Positions 19,281-29,096 of a stretch of 64,000 bases of DNA are shown piece by piece. The notes beneath the pieces are model-generated. The model was not told the DNA's origin, did not search any database, and saw only the letters and a list, made by a program, of their open reading frames with translations. Where the stretch lies: the NCBI GenBank assembly GCA_963717985.1, contig CAVQYC010000004.1, forward strand, positions 558,001 through 622,000. Reading direction: 5' to 3'. Origin of the DNA: BOG-1155 sp963717985 (lineage in GTDB: Bacteria > Desulfobacterota > Syntrophorhabdia > Syntrophorhabdales > WCHB1-27). How positions within the stretch are numbered: the stretch's first letter is position 1; each line of letters begins with the position of its first letter. The position numbers and the translations under genes were made by a program.

Positions 19281-19874
19281 ATGATGGCGAAAGGGAATAC
19301 ACATGGACAGGTTGGTGCAGCGCAGATAGGCTTCTGCCTTCTGACGGTGATGTGGTTTATCACGCTTCCGCCCTGCGCACTCGCCGGGGGTCCTGTGACT
19401 ATAGAAGGGATGCCCGGCCAGACGACTTCCGGCGGGGGCGACTATAGCCTTCTTTTCGCCCCGGTTCAACCCTTCAGCTTTCTGGAGTTGCTCACCGTAT
19501 CTCCCATCGGGGAAGGCCTGTCCGCGGGACTGGGCAGGGGCCCCGTCTCCAATCCTTCCCAGCACTATGCCGCCGGCATGGACATGCCCGGTCACGGTTC
19601 TTTTCCGGACAACTCCAAGTCGTATCTCTTTTCCTTCGAGAATCTCAACCAGGACAATCGCTACCTGGGCCTGGCCAGGATTGATCGGTTCGACACCGGC
19701 CAGACGGGCAGAATACCCTTGGACCAATACCGGGGGGAGCTGATGATCGGCTACAGCGTGACGAGCTCCGGGAGCATCCTTTTTGGGAAGGGCATGCAGA
19801 TGGAGTCGCCGGGGAACACCTCTTTCAAGCTCATGGATGACGGGTGGCGATTCAAGTTTATCAAGACGTTCTGA
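19281..19874 (+). CDS. Hypothetical exported protein
   Basis: 197 residues with an N-terminal signal peptide (GFCLLTVMWFITLPPCALAGG). The mature part has no motif I recognise; it is rich in Gly, Ser and Pro and contains AAGMDMPGHGSFPDNSKSYL in the middle. Start could be either of two adjacent ATGs (19281 or 19284). The neighbouring membrane protein is convergent, so it seems to be transcribed alone. Confidence 0.6.
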   Translation: MMAKGNTHGQVGAAQIGFCLLTVMWFITLPPCALAGGPVTIEGMPGQTTSGGGDYSLLFAPVQPFSFLELLTVSPIGEGLSAGLGRGPVSNPSQHYAAGMDMPGHGSFPDNSKSYLFSFENLNQDNRYLGLARIDRFDTGQTGRIPLDQYRGELMIGYSVTSSGSILFGKGMQMESPGNTSFKLMDDGWRFKFIKTF

Positions 19875-19985
19875 CAACCTTTTTTTGAAACACGCATGGA
19901 TATTCCCCTACGCCGTGCTCACCATGCGGTCACGCGGGTGGGGAACCGGATGGTGCGGCAAACAGGGTGGGACGCCCTTGCCTTT

Positions 19986-20816
19986 TCACCTGCCGCGACA
20001 CCAGACACCTCCCTCTTCTATCATGCTCCGCTTCGCAGCAAAGCCCTTCCTGCTCCTGATCAGATAGGTGTGAATCACCGTGAAACAGACAAAGGGCGGG
20101 TAGAGGACGGAGACGGCTCTCAGGAGGGTCAGAAGGGCCTCGGCTGTAGGATAATTGGCCATAACGCCTATGACGCCGTACATCCCGAAAACAACAGGCA
20201 TGAGGGTCCCCACGTACTTGCCGACCATCTTCAGCTCCTGATCCCTTCGGTTGGCGTAGCGTATCCCCATGTCGTCAAGGGTCCAGAGAGTAGAAACGAG
20301 AAGAGAGGCAAAAGCGATCACCGCGGACATGAGGAGAGATCGACGCACGTCGGGGATTCCTCCCTGGATGAGAAGAGATGGCGGAAACGCCGGACCGCCT
20401 ACGAGCTGAAGCGTGACCAGGAGCTTGGTGCGAAAGAGGAAGGCTATCCCAATACCCTGGAAAGGGCGGAAAAGCCAGTGTTTCAAGGGTCGGATGGCAA
20501 GCTGCTCCTGCTCGACACGAAGGAGCGCTCTCCTCTTCCAGTCAATAATGAAGCTGTAGACCGGGAACAAAATGCAGAGAGGGATACAGAGTACCAGGGT
20601 GATCCTGAAGAAGCGAAGCAGTCCCCTCACGATTGCCAGCTCCCAGGTGTTTTGAAAGCGGCCGAAACAGAGGGAAAAGACGATTGCCGCACCCAGGGCG
20701 GTTATACACGGCGCTATGTCTCTGACCGGCCCGGGACTCGCCGGAACGTACGTGCTCCAGCGATTACGGTAACCTTCCGCAGCATCCCTCTGAAACTTCG
20801 TCAACACGCGGTTCAC
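19986..20816 (-). CDS. Multi-pass membrane protein of unknown function
   Basis: 276 residues with about six hydrophobic helices: ITALGAAIVFSLCFG near 38, FRITLVLCIPLCILFPVY near 69, LLMSAVIAFASLLVS near 162, VGTLMPVVFGMYGVIGVMAN near 202, and one near 232. It starts with GTG at 20816 without a strong ribosome site. A long antisense frame on the plus strand is a shadow of its hydrophobic codons. The family is not recognised. Confidence 0.65.
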   Translation of the reverse strand: MNRVLTKFQRDAAEGYRNRWSTYVPASPGPVRDIAPCITALGAAIVFSLCFGRFQNTWELAIVRGLLRFFRITLVLCIPLCILFPVYSFIIDWKRRALLRVEQEQLAIRPLKHWLFRPFQGIGIAFLFRTKLLVTLQLVGGPAFPPSLLIQGGIPDVRRSLLMSAVIAFASLLVSTLWTLDDMGIRYANRRDQELKMVGKYVGTLMPVVFGMYGVIGVMANYPTAEALLTLLRAVSVLYPPFVCFTVIHTYLIRSRKGFAAKRSMIEEGGVWCRGR

Positions 20817-21094
20817 CTGGCTTGACTATCCGCACAAGGGCTCGAGGCCCCAATTATAGCGGGCACGAAGGGGCGTCGAAGGTCAAACGCCGGAAATGCC
20901 TCGATACCATTCATGGGTACTACGGGATAAGTCGGCCGAAGTTCTCAGAAGGTTACAAGGGATGGCGCACTTTCATGGCGGGCAGGAAGAGAGCTGCCGC
21001 AGTCGGTAATTGTTGTTGACAGGATTTCTCATAGCCGATAGTATTTCTGTTATGTTACATATTCCTGTCGATAAATAAGTGCGAGGACCGCACC

Positions 21095-21235
21095 ATGGAC
21101 CAGGCTTATAGCATGGCAGGCGAAGTCAAGAGAAAAACCCAGCTGACCCGTGGCCTCGTAAAACCAAGCACGCAGATCAAAGAGAGGATAAGGACGCGAA
21201 AGCCGGTCATGAACGGCCAGGAGAGGTCTCAATGA
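21095..21235 (+). CDS. Possible short basic leader ORF
   Basis: 46 codons, too short for most gene finders. The product (MDQAYSMAGEVKRKTQLTRG and a further basic tail) has no membrane helix or known motif. Its TGA overlaps the ATG of the following kinase as ATGA, which hints at translational coupling. No clear ribosome site precedes it. Confidence 0.3.
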   Translation: MDQAYSMAGEVKRKTQLTRGLVKPSTQIKERIRTRKPVMNGQERSQ

Positions 21236-24200
21236 TGTCCACAGAGTATTTTAAGGCGATTATCGACTGCGTAGGGGATCCTATTTTTGCTAAGGACCGA
21301 CACTACAAATTAGTGTTTGTTAACGATGCGGGGTGTGAGATGTTCGGCAAGCCTCGCGAGGAGGTGCTTGGAAAGACGGACTATGAACTCTTTCCGAAGG
21401 AGGAGGCAGACGTTTTCAGGAGACATGATGCCTCTGTCTTCGAAACAGGAGAAGCGGATGTCAATGAGGAGCAGATTACCGATGCACAAGGCAATGTCCG
21501 AACAATCGTCACGAAAAAGACCCTGTATGTCAACAAGGCAGGCGAAAAGTACATCGTCGGCGCAATACGGGACATCACCGAGCGGAAGAGAGCGGAAGAC
21601 TCCCTTCTTGAATCGGAGGTCAAATACCGTACTATGGTAGAGAAGTCTCTCGCAGGCGTCTATATCCACCAGGACGGCCTGTTTCGCTTCGTCAACAGAC
21701 GGTTTTGCGAGATTTACGGGTACACCTACGAGGAGATAGTCGATAAATTGGGCGCCCTGGATATCACGCCTCCCGAGGATAGGAAGCTCGTGGAAGAAAA
21801 TCTTCGAAAACGTCTATCCGGTGAAGCAGACCATATCGAATACGAGACGAGAGCTCTCAGGAAAGACGGGAAGATCATTACCGTGAAGGTTCTCGGGTCT
21901 TTCATGGTCTACAAAGGACGTCCCGCGGTTTCAGGGACCGTTATCGACATCACCGAACAGCAAAGGGCGGAAGAGCAACTGCAACAGAAGACCGCGCTCC
22001 TTGAGGCCCAGGTAAGTGCGTCCCTCGATGGGATCATCGTAGTGGATAAGGGCAAGAAAATCCTTCAAAACCAGCAGGCCAAGGACCTCTTGAAAATCCC
22101 CGGCCATATCGCCGAAAGCGATGACGATGAGGCGCAGGTCGCGTGGGTCAAGGGCCTTGCCGGGAATCCTGAACAGTTTTCTGAGAAGATCGCCTATATG
22201 TTCGCCCATCGTGGCGAGACAATTCGGGATGAGCTTGAGCTTAAGGATGGAACGGTCCTTGACACATATACCAGGCCCGTGATCGGCAAGGATGGGAAAC
22301 ATTACGGGAGAATCTGGACATTCCGGGACATCACCGAACGTACGCGATCGGAAGAAGCCTTACGCGCCAGCCGGCTTCAGTTGTCGGAGGCAATGGACCT
22401 CGCGCATATCGTGTACTGGGAGGTTGATCCCGTCACAAACACCTTCGCCTTCAACGACCCCTTCTATGCTTTTTACGGCACCACCGCCGAGCAGGAAGGA
22501 GGATACCGGATGACGCGGGAAGATTACGCGCAACGGTTCATACATGCCGACGACCGGCCGCTTTTCTATCATTTTGTGGGGCAAAGCACTCCACAACCGG
22601 GCCCCGAATTGGTTGCCGACATGGAGCACCGTATTATCCGTCGCGATGGAGCGGTGCGGCATGTCCTGACGCGAGTGAGGATCGTTAAAGATGGTTCAGG
22701 CCGCATAGTGAAAAGATATGGGGCAATCCAGGACATCACCGAGCGCAAGCAGGCCGAAGAGGCGTTACGGGACAGTGAGGCCACCTTGCGCTCATTAATC
22801 AATGCCACCAGGGAAACCTTACTGCTCGTCGACCCGGAAGGAAAAATCCTTGTGGCAAACAAAACAATAGCTCAAAGACTGGGCCGGAGCGTCCGGGAAT
22901 TGATAGGTACCTCCATGTACAGGGATTTCCCTCCCAAAGTTGCAGCACGGAGAAAAGCAGAGTTTGACAAGGTTGTCCGCACCGGTCAACCCGTTCGTTT
23001 TCTGGATGAAAGGGCTGACCGGACCTACGAGACATACGGATATCCCGTCCTCGATGATGAGGGACGGGTGGCAAAGGTGGCCATTTTCGCCGTGGACATC
23101 ACCGAACGGGAGCAGGCCGAAGAGGCCCTGAAAAAGAGCGAGGTCCTGTTGCGGTCCGTTGTGTCGGCCTCCCCGGTGGGCATAGTCCTTGAGACTGCCG
23201 AGAGGATGATGATCTGGGTAAACGACGCCATAGTCCGCTGCTCAGGCTACAGCCCAAAGGAGCTTGAAGGCAGACTGGCCCGTATCTTTTACGCGTCGGA
23301 CGAGGAATTCGCCCGCGTGGGGGAGATACTACGCAACGAGGCCCGGCGTGGCGGTATTAGCGTGACGGAAACCGAGTTTTTGCGCAAGGATGGTCAGATG
23401 GTGGACGTCCAGCTCACCGCCGCCCCGGTAGACGCCAGGGATGCGTCGGCGGGCATAGTCTTTCTCGTTGCAAACATCACGGAGCGAAAGCGCGCAGAAG
23501 AAGAGCTGCAAAAAGCCCACCAGCGCCTTTCCGACATCATCGACTTCCTCCCCGACGCAACCTTCGTCATCGACCGGGAGAAACGGGTCGTGGCATGGAA
23601 CAAGGCCATCGAGGAGATGACGGGCGTGAAGAAAGAGGAGATACTCGGGAAGGGGGATTACGCATATGCAGTCCCCTTTTACGGAGAGCCCAGGTCCGTT
23701 GTTATCGATCTCCTCTTCGAGAGGAACGAGGAGGTCGAGAAGACCTACGGCCACGTGCAGAGGGAGGGCAGCAAGCTTTCCATGGAGGTCTACGTACCGA
23801 AGGCATACCGCGGAAGGGGCGCCTATCTCTCTGCCACCGCATCACCTCTCTTCGACCGCGAAGGCAACGTCGTCGGGGCCATTGAATCGATCAGGGACAC
23901 GACCGAGCAAAAACGCATCGAGAAGGCGCTGCAGGAATCTGAGGAGCGCTACCGGGTGGCGATTGAAGGCTCCAACGACGGGGTCGCTCTTGTCAGGGGG
24001 GGTAGCCACATCTATGTCAACCGGAAGTTCCTGGAGATTTTCGGCTACGGCAGCCTTGAAGAGGTGGTAGGAAAAACACATCACCTTACCGTCCACCCCG
24101 ATGACCTGGAGAAGATTATCAGCTACAATCACGGGAGACAAAGGGGGGAAGCAGTCCCGGACCGCTACGAGTTCAAGGGCCTGAAGAAGAACGGCGATAT

Positions 24201-25431
24201 CGTCTACATCGAGGCATCGGTCACGGGCACAACCTATCAGGGCGAGCCTATCTCCCTCGCTTTCCTGAGGGACGTCACCGAACGTAAGAGCCTTCAGGCC
24301 CAGTTGCTGCAGGCCCAGAAGATGGAGGCCATCGGTACCCTCGCAGGGGGGGTTGCCCACGACTTCAATAACATCCTCATGGCCCTCATGGGCTATGCCA
24401 GCCTGTTGCAGATGAAGATGGGGAAGAACGATCCCTCGCGGGTCTATGTGGACCAGATCCTTGCCTCCACCGCCAAGGCCGCCAGTATCACCCAGAACCT
24501 GCTCGCCTTCGGAAGGAAGCAGATCATGGAGATGAAACCCCACAAGATTACCACCATAGTCAAAGATGTGGAGAAGCTGCTGCAAAGGCTCATGCCCGAG
24601 GACATAGATCTCACGATAAGGCTGGGCGACGATGCGACCGTCAGGGCGGACATGACGCAAATCGCCCAGGTCCTCATGAACCTCGCCACCAATGCCAGGG
24701 ATGCCATGCCTAAGGGCGGGAGGCTCACGATCGAGACGGGGCGGGTCGTGATCGATGAGGAGTTCAGGAGGACTCACGGGTACGGCAAGCCGGACGCTTA
24801 TGCCCTCATCCTGGTCACAGACACGGGCATGGGCATGGAGGAGAAAACGCAGGGGAAGATCTTCGAACCCTTCTTCACTACCAAAGAACTGGGAAAGGGC
24901 ACGGGTCTCGGCCTCTCCATCGTCTACGGCATCGTCAAGCAGCATAACGGGTACATAAACGTCTCGAGCCGGCCGGGGGAAGGAAGCACGTTCCTTCTCT
25001 ACCTGCCGGAGGTGAAAGAAAAACCACGGGAAACGAGGAGCGCCGTTCATGAGGCGAAAGGGGGAAGCGAGACCCTTCTTCTTGCGGAGGATAACGCCGA
25101 CATCCGCTCGGTCATGTCCGGTATCCTGAAAATGTCGGGATACACGGTGATAGATGCCGTCAACGGACGGAATGCAGTCGAGAAGTTCAGGGAGCACCAG
25201 GACGAGATAAAATTAGTCATCCTCGATGTCGTGATGCCGGAGGAGAACGGGAAGGAAGCCTACGAGGAGATACGGACGATGAGGCATGACATCAAGGCGC
25301 TCTTCATGAGCGGCTATACGGCCGACGTAGTCCTCGACAAGGGTGTTTTCGGCAAAGCCCTTGACTATATCGCGAAACCGATTGCGCCCAACGACCTCCT
25401 TCAGAAGGTGCGGAACATACTCGACAGATAG
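21232..25431 (+). CDS. Hybrid histidine kinase with eight PAS domains
   Basis: 1399-residue sensor. Eight PAS/PAC units of about 120-140 residues follow one another, each ending in a D(I/T/V)TE(R/Q) motif (for example GAIRDITERKRAE). Then come a HisKA box (AGGVAHDFNNIL, phospho-His about residue 1043), an ATPase domain (DTGMGMEEK, GLGLSIVYGIV) and a C-terminal receiver with phospho-acceptor LVILDVVMP (Asp about 1332). There is no membrane segment, so it is a cytoplasmic sensor. The H-box type usually phosphorylates its own receiver. No output-domain partner is adjacent. The first PAS resembles redox- or ligand-sensing PAS_4 types, but the signal cannot be read from sequence. Confidence 0.93.
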   Translation: MMSTEYFKAIIDCVGDPIFAKDRHYKLVFVNDAGCEMFGKPREEVLGKTDYELFPKEEADVFRRHDASVFETGEADVNEEQITDAQGNVRTIVTKKTLYVNKAGEKYIVGAIRDITERKRAEDSLLESEVKYRTMVEKSLAGVYIHQDGLFRFVNRRFCEIYGYTYEEIVDKLGALDITPPEDRKLVEENLRKRLSGEADHIEYETRALRKDGKIITVKVLGSFMVYKGRPAVSGTVIDITEQQRAEEQLQQKTALLEAQVSASLDGIIVVDKGKKILQNQQAKDLLKIPGHIAESDDDEAQVAWVKGLAGNPEQFSEKIAYMFAHRGETIRDELELKDGTVLDTYTRPVIGKDGKHYGRIWTFRDITERTRSEEALRASRLQLSEAMDLAHIVYWEVDPVTNTFAFNDPFYAFYGTTAEQEGGYRMTREDYAQRFIHADDRPLFYHFVGQSTPQPGPELVADMEHRIIRRDGAVRHVLTRVRIVKDGSGRIVKRYGAIQDITERKQAEEALRDSEATLRSLINATRETLLLVDPEGKILVANKTIAQRLGRSVRELIGTSMYRDFPPKVAARRKAEFDKVVRTGQPVRFLDERADRTYETYGYPVLDDEGRVAKVAIFAVDITEREQAEEALKKSEVLLRSVVSASPVGIVLETAERMMIWVNDAIVRCSGYSPKELEGRLARIFYASDEEFARVGEILRNEARRGGISVTETEFLRKDGQMVDVQLTAAPVDARDASAGIVFLVANITERKRAEEELQKAHQRLSDIIDFLPDATFVIDREKRVVAWNKAIEEMTGVKKEEILGKGDYAYAVPFYGEPRSVVIDLLFERNEEVEKTYGHVQREGSKLSMEVYVPKAYRGRGAYLSATASPLFDREGNVVGAIESIRDTTEQKRIEKALQESEERYRVAIEGSNDGVALVRGGSHIYVNRKFLEIFGYGSLEEVVGKTHHLTVHPDDLEKIISYNHGRQRGEAVPDRYEFKGLKKNGDIVYIEASVTGTTYQGEPISLAFLRDVTERKSLQAQLLQAQKMEAIGTLAGGVAHDFNNILMALMGYASLLQMKMGKNDPSRVYVDQILASTAKAASITQNLLAFGRKQIMEMKPHKITTIVKDVEKLLQRLMPEDIDLTIRLGDDATVRADMTQIAQVLMNLATNARDAMPKGGRLTIETGRVVIDEEFRRTHGYGKPDAYALILVTDTGMGMEEKTQGKIFEPFFTTKELGKGTGLGLSIVYGIVKQHNGYINVSSRPGEGSTFLLYLPEVKEKPRETRSAVHEAKGGSETLLLAEDNADIRSVMSGILKMSGYTVIDAVNGRNAVEKFREHQDEIKLVILDVVMPEENGKEAYEEIRTMRHDIKALFMSGYTADVVLDKGVFGKALDYIAKPIAPNDLLQKVRNILDR

Positions 25432-25519
25432 CCCCCGTGGTGATACCCCACCCGCACCCCGGGTCCGTGGAGGGCATGGGGTACAGGACGTCATTTTTCC
25501 TCAGACCCGCATTTTCTTC

Positions 25520-25548
25520 TTGACATTAAGTACTACAACGTATAACAT
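25520..25548 (+). promoter_or_regulatory. Probable sigma-70 promoter of the PEP-CTERM gene
   Basis: TTGACA at 25520-25525 and TAACAT at 25543-25548, 17 bases apart (TATAAC two bases earlier is an alternative -10). The spacer, with ACAACGTA before the -10, resembles that of the promoter at 46269-46298. Confidence 0.6.
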
Positions 25549-25549
25549 A

Positions 25550-25594
25550 TTATCAGAGAGCAAAGGCTGGGCCGATAGGCTCCAGCTAACCCGA
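25550..25594 (+). promoter_or_regulatory. Structured leader of the PEP-CTERM gene
   Basis: Between promoter and ribosome site lies AGAGCAAAGGCTGGGCC, a GATA loop, GGC, T and CCAGCTAACC. It folds as GCTGG-GCC-loop-GGC-CCAGC. The flanking GCAAAG and AACC recall the 3' half of a GEMM riboswitch, but the first hairpin of that class is missing, so I do not call it one. Confidence 0.3.
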
Positions 25595-25613
25595 CTCGGG
25601 AGGAGATGGGAAG

Positions 25614-26213
25614 ATGAAAAAAATATTTTGGCTTGTGGTTGCACTGTTCTTTATGAGCTGGAGCCAGGCTTTTGCCGATTACACCTTCACCTACACGAGC
25701 AATAACTCATTGGTCCAGGCTTACGGAATATTAGATACGTCGACCGAGGGACCCGGACCTTTGACCGTTACGGGAGGTTTCATTACAATTACAGGAACCG
25801 GCTTAACAGCGGCCGGCTTGACTCCCGTTTCCGGTGTCCTTTTGTTTCCTAACCCCGGGGGGAGTAATGTCTCCACCAGTCCCGCCGGTGCATTTAATTA
25901 CGATAACCAGCTCTCTCCTGCAGCCGGTTCATCGCCGATCCTCTCCTATGAGGGGTTGCTCTTTAAGTCGGGAAGTATAGAGATAAACTTATACAACCTT
26001 TTCGGCTCAGGCTCCGGCTCGTCAAGCGGCGCGGCCCCAACCAGCTATCAGTTGCTGGAATTTCCATCAACAGGCTATAATAACTGGAGTACCTTTACTC
26101 CCGCGAACACAGGCACATTTGCCGTTTCCCCCGTCCCGGCCCCCGCTTCACTGCTCTTGCTCGCTCCCGGCCTCCTGGCTCTTGTCGGCATGAGGAAACG
26201 CTTCAAGGCGTAA
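25614..26213 (+). CDS. PEP-CTERM surface protein
   Basis: 199 residues: signal peptide ending SWSQAFA, a Ser/Thr/Gly-rich body, and a C-terminal sorting tail VPAPASLLLLAPGLLALVGM followed by basic RKRFKA. That tail (short motif, hydrophobic helix, basic end) is the PEP-CTERM signal cut by an exosortase, so the protein should be anchored or released at the cell surface. GGGAGGAGATGGGAAG precedes the ATG. A good terminator follows. The body has no recognised domain. Confidence 0.85.
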   Translation: MKKIFWLVVALFFMSWSQAFADYTFTYTSNNSLVQAYGILDTSTEGPGPLTVTGGFITITGTGLTAAGLTPVSGVLLFPNPGGSNVSTSPAGAFNYDNQLSPAAGSSPILSYEGLLFKSGSIEINLYNLFGSGSGSSSGAAPTSYQLLEFPSTGYNNWSTFTPANTGTFAVSPVPAPASLLLLAPGLLALVGMRKRFKA

Positions 26214-26235
26214 GCTAAAATGGCATCAACGCCAG

Positions 26236-26265
26236 GGGCAGGGTCGAAACGGCCCTGCCCTTTTT
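26236..26265 (+). terminator. Rho-independent terminator after the PEP-CTERM gene
   Basis: GGGCAGGG and CCCTGCCC form an 8-bp stem around a nine-base spacer and are followed by TTTTT. Confidence 0.9.
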
Positions 26266-26649
26266 GTTGTCAGCCGATCGCTCACGCTCCGGCCCAACTT
26301 TTTTGTCATACAAAAATAGAAATACTACTTGTCTAGTCATACGATACCACTAGGCCCGTCAGGCAAGTGAGAAATGGCGCCTGAAAGGAAGAGCAACGTA
26401 TTTTCCGGAACCTGTAGGTTTATTCCGCCCGGACTTTTTTTGTTGACAAACAACTCAGTACGTGCAAAAAACAATAGGGGGCAATTGCACATGAAAATGT
26501 GCACACGAGGGGGACCGGGGCCCGGTGGGCAGGGTGCCTTATCCAAATTGTGTCACGACCAATAACCTCCATTCCTTGCGCGGCCCTGTTTGCGCCACGT
26601 CCTTGCTCCTGTCATAGCGGAGCGCTTAAGACAAGGGAGGGTGATCAGC
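26266..26649. other. Regulatory-looking gap upstream of the LuxR gene
   Basis: No gene seen. It contains a TTGACA at 26443-26448 without a good -10, a perfect hairpin GCACAT-GAAA-ATGTGC at 26487-26502, and a palindrome ACCGGGGCCCGGT at 26514-26526. Either palindrome could be an operator for the regulator that follows. Confidence 0.5.
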
Positions 26650-27753
26650 GTGTCCTCTTTAACCGTTTCAGATGCCGCTACTGCCTCAAGGCGAGAAAGA
26701 CAACTGCAGAACCTGAAATCGGATGAGGTGAGGCTGCTGTTCAGGGTTCTCAACACCATGTCCGCCACGACCGACTTACACGCTTTCCGGAGAGAGGTCT
26801 CGGAGGACCTGCTCCGCCTTCTCAAGGCGGATTTCCTCGCTTCATACATATGGGATCAGGAATCGCAGGTATTCGGGAACTTCGTGGGCCTCAACAGCGA
26901 CCCTGCAAATGTGGAGAGATACCTGAGCTATTATCAGTTTCATGACCCCATCACCCCTTCTCTCAGGGTCACAAGAAAGGCCACACTGGTGAGGGAAGTG
27001 ATAAGCCGGGAGGAACTGGAAAAGACGGAGTTCTTTAATGATTTTTTGATGAAGGACGGCCAGCACCACGGCATGAACCTCCACGCCTATGAGGGAGATT
27101 TGGAAATAGGAGACCTGCGCATATGGAGAACGAAGAAAAGGCCGGATTTCGGGGATCATGAAGCGGCTGTTCTGGACGCCATCCTCCCCTATTTTCGCAA
27201 CGCCCTGCTGAACGCCCGCACCATAGCCAGGGTGCGAGGGATCGACGCGTTCTGGACGCAATTGCTGGAAAACACGCATGTTGGCGTCCTTATCTTCGAC
27301 GAAACGGGCCGTCTTGTTTACAGAAACAAGGAGACCCACACGATCGAGCACGAGCTGCCTCAGGGGAAGTACTCCTCCTTGTGCACCTTCGTCGGTCGCG
27401 CCGTGAAGGACTACGGGGCACCCACGGGCTGGGGTCCATTTTCTCTGTCCGTCCTGAGAACAGTCCAGCCGCAGGATTCGCGGCCCGTCACTGTGGTCAT
27501 GATCTACCGGCCCTCATCACGAACCGTCACCGCCGAGCTGCTGCTCACACGTTACAAGCTTACACCTCGCGAGGCGGAGATCTGTATATTGGTGTACAAG
27601 GGGCTGACAGACCAGGAGATCGCAAACGCCCTCGGCATTGCCTTCACCACAATTCGGACACACCTGAGCCGTCTGTTTCTTAAACTGGATGTGACGACCC
27701 GCTCAGAACTTGTCTATCACCTGCTGGAAGGGGTACTCGATATCTCCTTCTGA
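26650..27753 (+). CDS. LuxR-family transcriptional regulator
   Basis: 367 residues from the GTG at 26650, which has GGGAGG nine bases upstream; earlier in-frame starts lack this. The C-terminus is a LuxR helix-turn-helix (LTPREAEICILVYKGLTDQE, then IANALGIAFTTIRTHLSRLF). The large N-terminal part is probably a GAF/PAS-like sensing region (FLASYIWDQESQVFGNF, and later TQLLENTHVGVLIFDETGRLVY). It is encoded directly before a branched-chain-type ABC transporter in the same direction and is a likely regulator of it (inference from position). Confidence 0.85.
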   Translation: MSSLTVSDAATASRRERQLQNLKSDEVRLLFRVLNTMSATTDLHAFRREVSEDLLRLLKADFLASYIWDQESQVFGNFVGLNSDPANVERYLSYYQFHDPITPSLRVTRKATLVREVISREELEKTEFFNDFLMKDGQHHGMNLHAYEGDLEIGDLRIWRTKKRPDFGDHEAAVLDAILPYFRNALLNARTIARVRGIDAFWTQLLENTHVGVLIFDETGRLVYRNKETHTIEHELPQGKYSSLCTFVGRAVKDYGAPTGWGPFSLSVLRTVQPQDSRPVTVVMIYRPSSRTVTAELLLTRYKLTPREAEICILVYKGLTDQEIANALGIAFTTIRTHLSRLFLKLDVTTRSELVYHLLEGVLDISF

Positions 27754-27855
27754 TCAAACCCGATGGAGGTGTCCTCAAATCTGAGTACAGACAACCTGAT
27801 TCAGGAAATGGTTTCCTATGGCACAGTACACTCAAATCCGGGAGAGGAGGCTATC

Positions 27856-29070
27856 ATGAAGAAGGAGAGGCTCTTGATGGTGTTGGGTGTCGCCTTTATG
27901 GCGACGTTGCTTATTGCAAGCTCCTTGGTCATAACCCCTGCGAAATCCGTTTTCGCGGCAGAGAAGAAGGTCATCAAGATCGGTGCCATCATTTCGAAGA
28001 CCGGCTTTGCTTCGGGATCGGAGACGCTGATCTGGAATGGGCTGCAGCTCTTTGAGGGGTGGATCAACAAGAAGGGCGGACTCAAGATCAAGGGGGTGTC
28101 CTATGCGGTGCAGTTTGTCGCCGAGGACGGACAGAGCAGCGCTGATGGCGCCGTAGCCGCAGCCACGAAGCTCGTCAATGACGACCGGGTGAAATTCATT
28201 ATCGGCCCCGTCATGCCGTTCATGGTGGTGGCGTCGGGATCGGTAACCGAGCCGGCCAAGGTACTCCGCGTGGTTCTGTATAACTGCTTCACACCGGATG
28301 AATACGGTCCGAAGACCCCCTACACCTTTATCGCGAACGACACCACCATCGATTTCACCACGCCGGACATGCAGTTTTTGAAAAAGAAGTTCCCGAAAGC
28401 GAAAAACATCGCTGTTCTTACGCCCGATGACGGCGCCCAGACTTTCATTGAACCCGTATTCAAGAAAAAGGCCGCAGAGGAAGGACTCAATCCCTTGCCC
28501 TTCGTGACCTGGCCCCTCGATACGACAGACTTCACCTCCTTCGTGGTGAAGGCCCTCGCCACCAAACCCGACGCCATCTTCCTCATCAACGGGTGGCCCA
28601 TACACATGGGCGCCATGCTGAAGGCGGCGCGCGAGTTGGGCTTCACCGGCCCCATTTTCGGATGCCACGAAGACCCCTATGATATCGCAACTGTCGCCGG
28701 CCCGGGCCCGTCCGACAACTTTTACGTCCACAACCTCCAGGTGGATTCCCCAGCCATGACGCCCATGATAAAGGAGATCATGAAGCTGGGCCAGGCCAAG
28801 TTCCAGAGACAATCGCCCACCTACGTCTGGGCGTGGGAGGCCGCCTACTGTCTTTCCCAGGCCATAGAGAAGGCCCAGAGCCTCGACCCTACTGCGGTGA
28901 AGGACGCCTGGGGGAAGATGGCCACCATCAATACGACGTACGGCCCCGGGAAAATGGGTGGCTTGAAGACGTACGGCATCAACCACAACGTCAGTTATGC
29001 CACACCGGTGACCTCCCTCAAGAAGGGCAAGGTGGTGTGGGTCGAATGGGAAAAGGTGCCCCTGCCTTAG
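27856..29070 (+). CDS. Branched-chain-type ABC transporter substrate-binding protein
   Basis: 404 residues from the ATG at 27856, preceded by GGAGAGGAGG. Signal peptide (LLMVLGVAFMATLLIASSLVI...), then a type I periplasmic binding fold of the LivJ kind: KIGAIISKTGFASG at the start, DGAVAAATKLVNDDRVKFIIGP near 98, and AVLTPDDGAQTF near 194. In syntrophs and other anaerobes such proteins often bind organic acids or aromatics rather than amino acids, so the ligand is open. It heads a livHMGF set. Confidence 0.92.
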   Translation: MKKERLLMVLGVAFMATLLIASSLVITPAKSVFAAEKKVIKIGAIISKTGFASGSETLIWNGLQLFEGWINKKGGLKIKGVSYAVQFVAEDGQSSADGAVAAATKLVNDDRVKFIIGPVMPFMVVASGSVTEPAKVLRVVLYNCFTPDEYGPKTPYTFIANDTTIDFTTPDMQFLKKKFPKAKNIAVLTPDDGAQTFIEPVFKKKAAEEGLNPLPFVTWPLDTTDFTSFVVKALATKPDAIFLINGWPIHMGAMLKAARELGFTGPIFGCHEDPYDIATVAGPGPSDNFYVHNLQVDSPAMTPMIKEIMKLGQAKFQRQSPTYVWAWEAAYCLSQAIEKAQSLDPTAVKDAWGKMATINTTYGPGKMGGLKTYGINHNVSYATPVTSLKKGKVVWVEWEKVPLP

Positions 29071-29096
29071 CGGGAGTGCCCTGAAACGGGCGAGAG

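Noticed and set aside
19896..20825. 309-codon plus-strand frame opposite the membrane protein
   Set aside because: Polar, charged and low in aliphatic residues as expected for the complement of hydrophobic codons. The minus frame has proper membrane helices.
20822..21019. 65-codon plus-strand frame before the kinase
   Set aside because: No ribosome site, no motif, and a composition like non-coding DNA.
23842..25197. 451-codon minus-strand frame within the hybrid kinase
   Set aside because: Shadow of the kinase and receiver domains.
25550..25594. Calling the 25.5-kb leader a full GEMM riboswitch
   Set aside because: Only a hairpin with GCAAAG and AACC edges is present. The first GNRA stem and the GACGCAAAGC core are missing.
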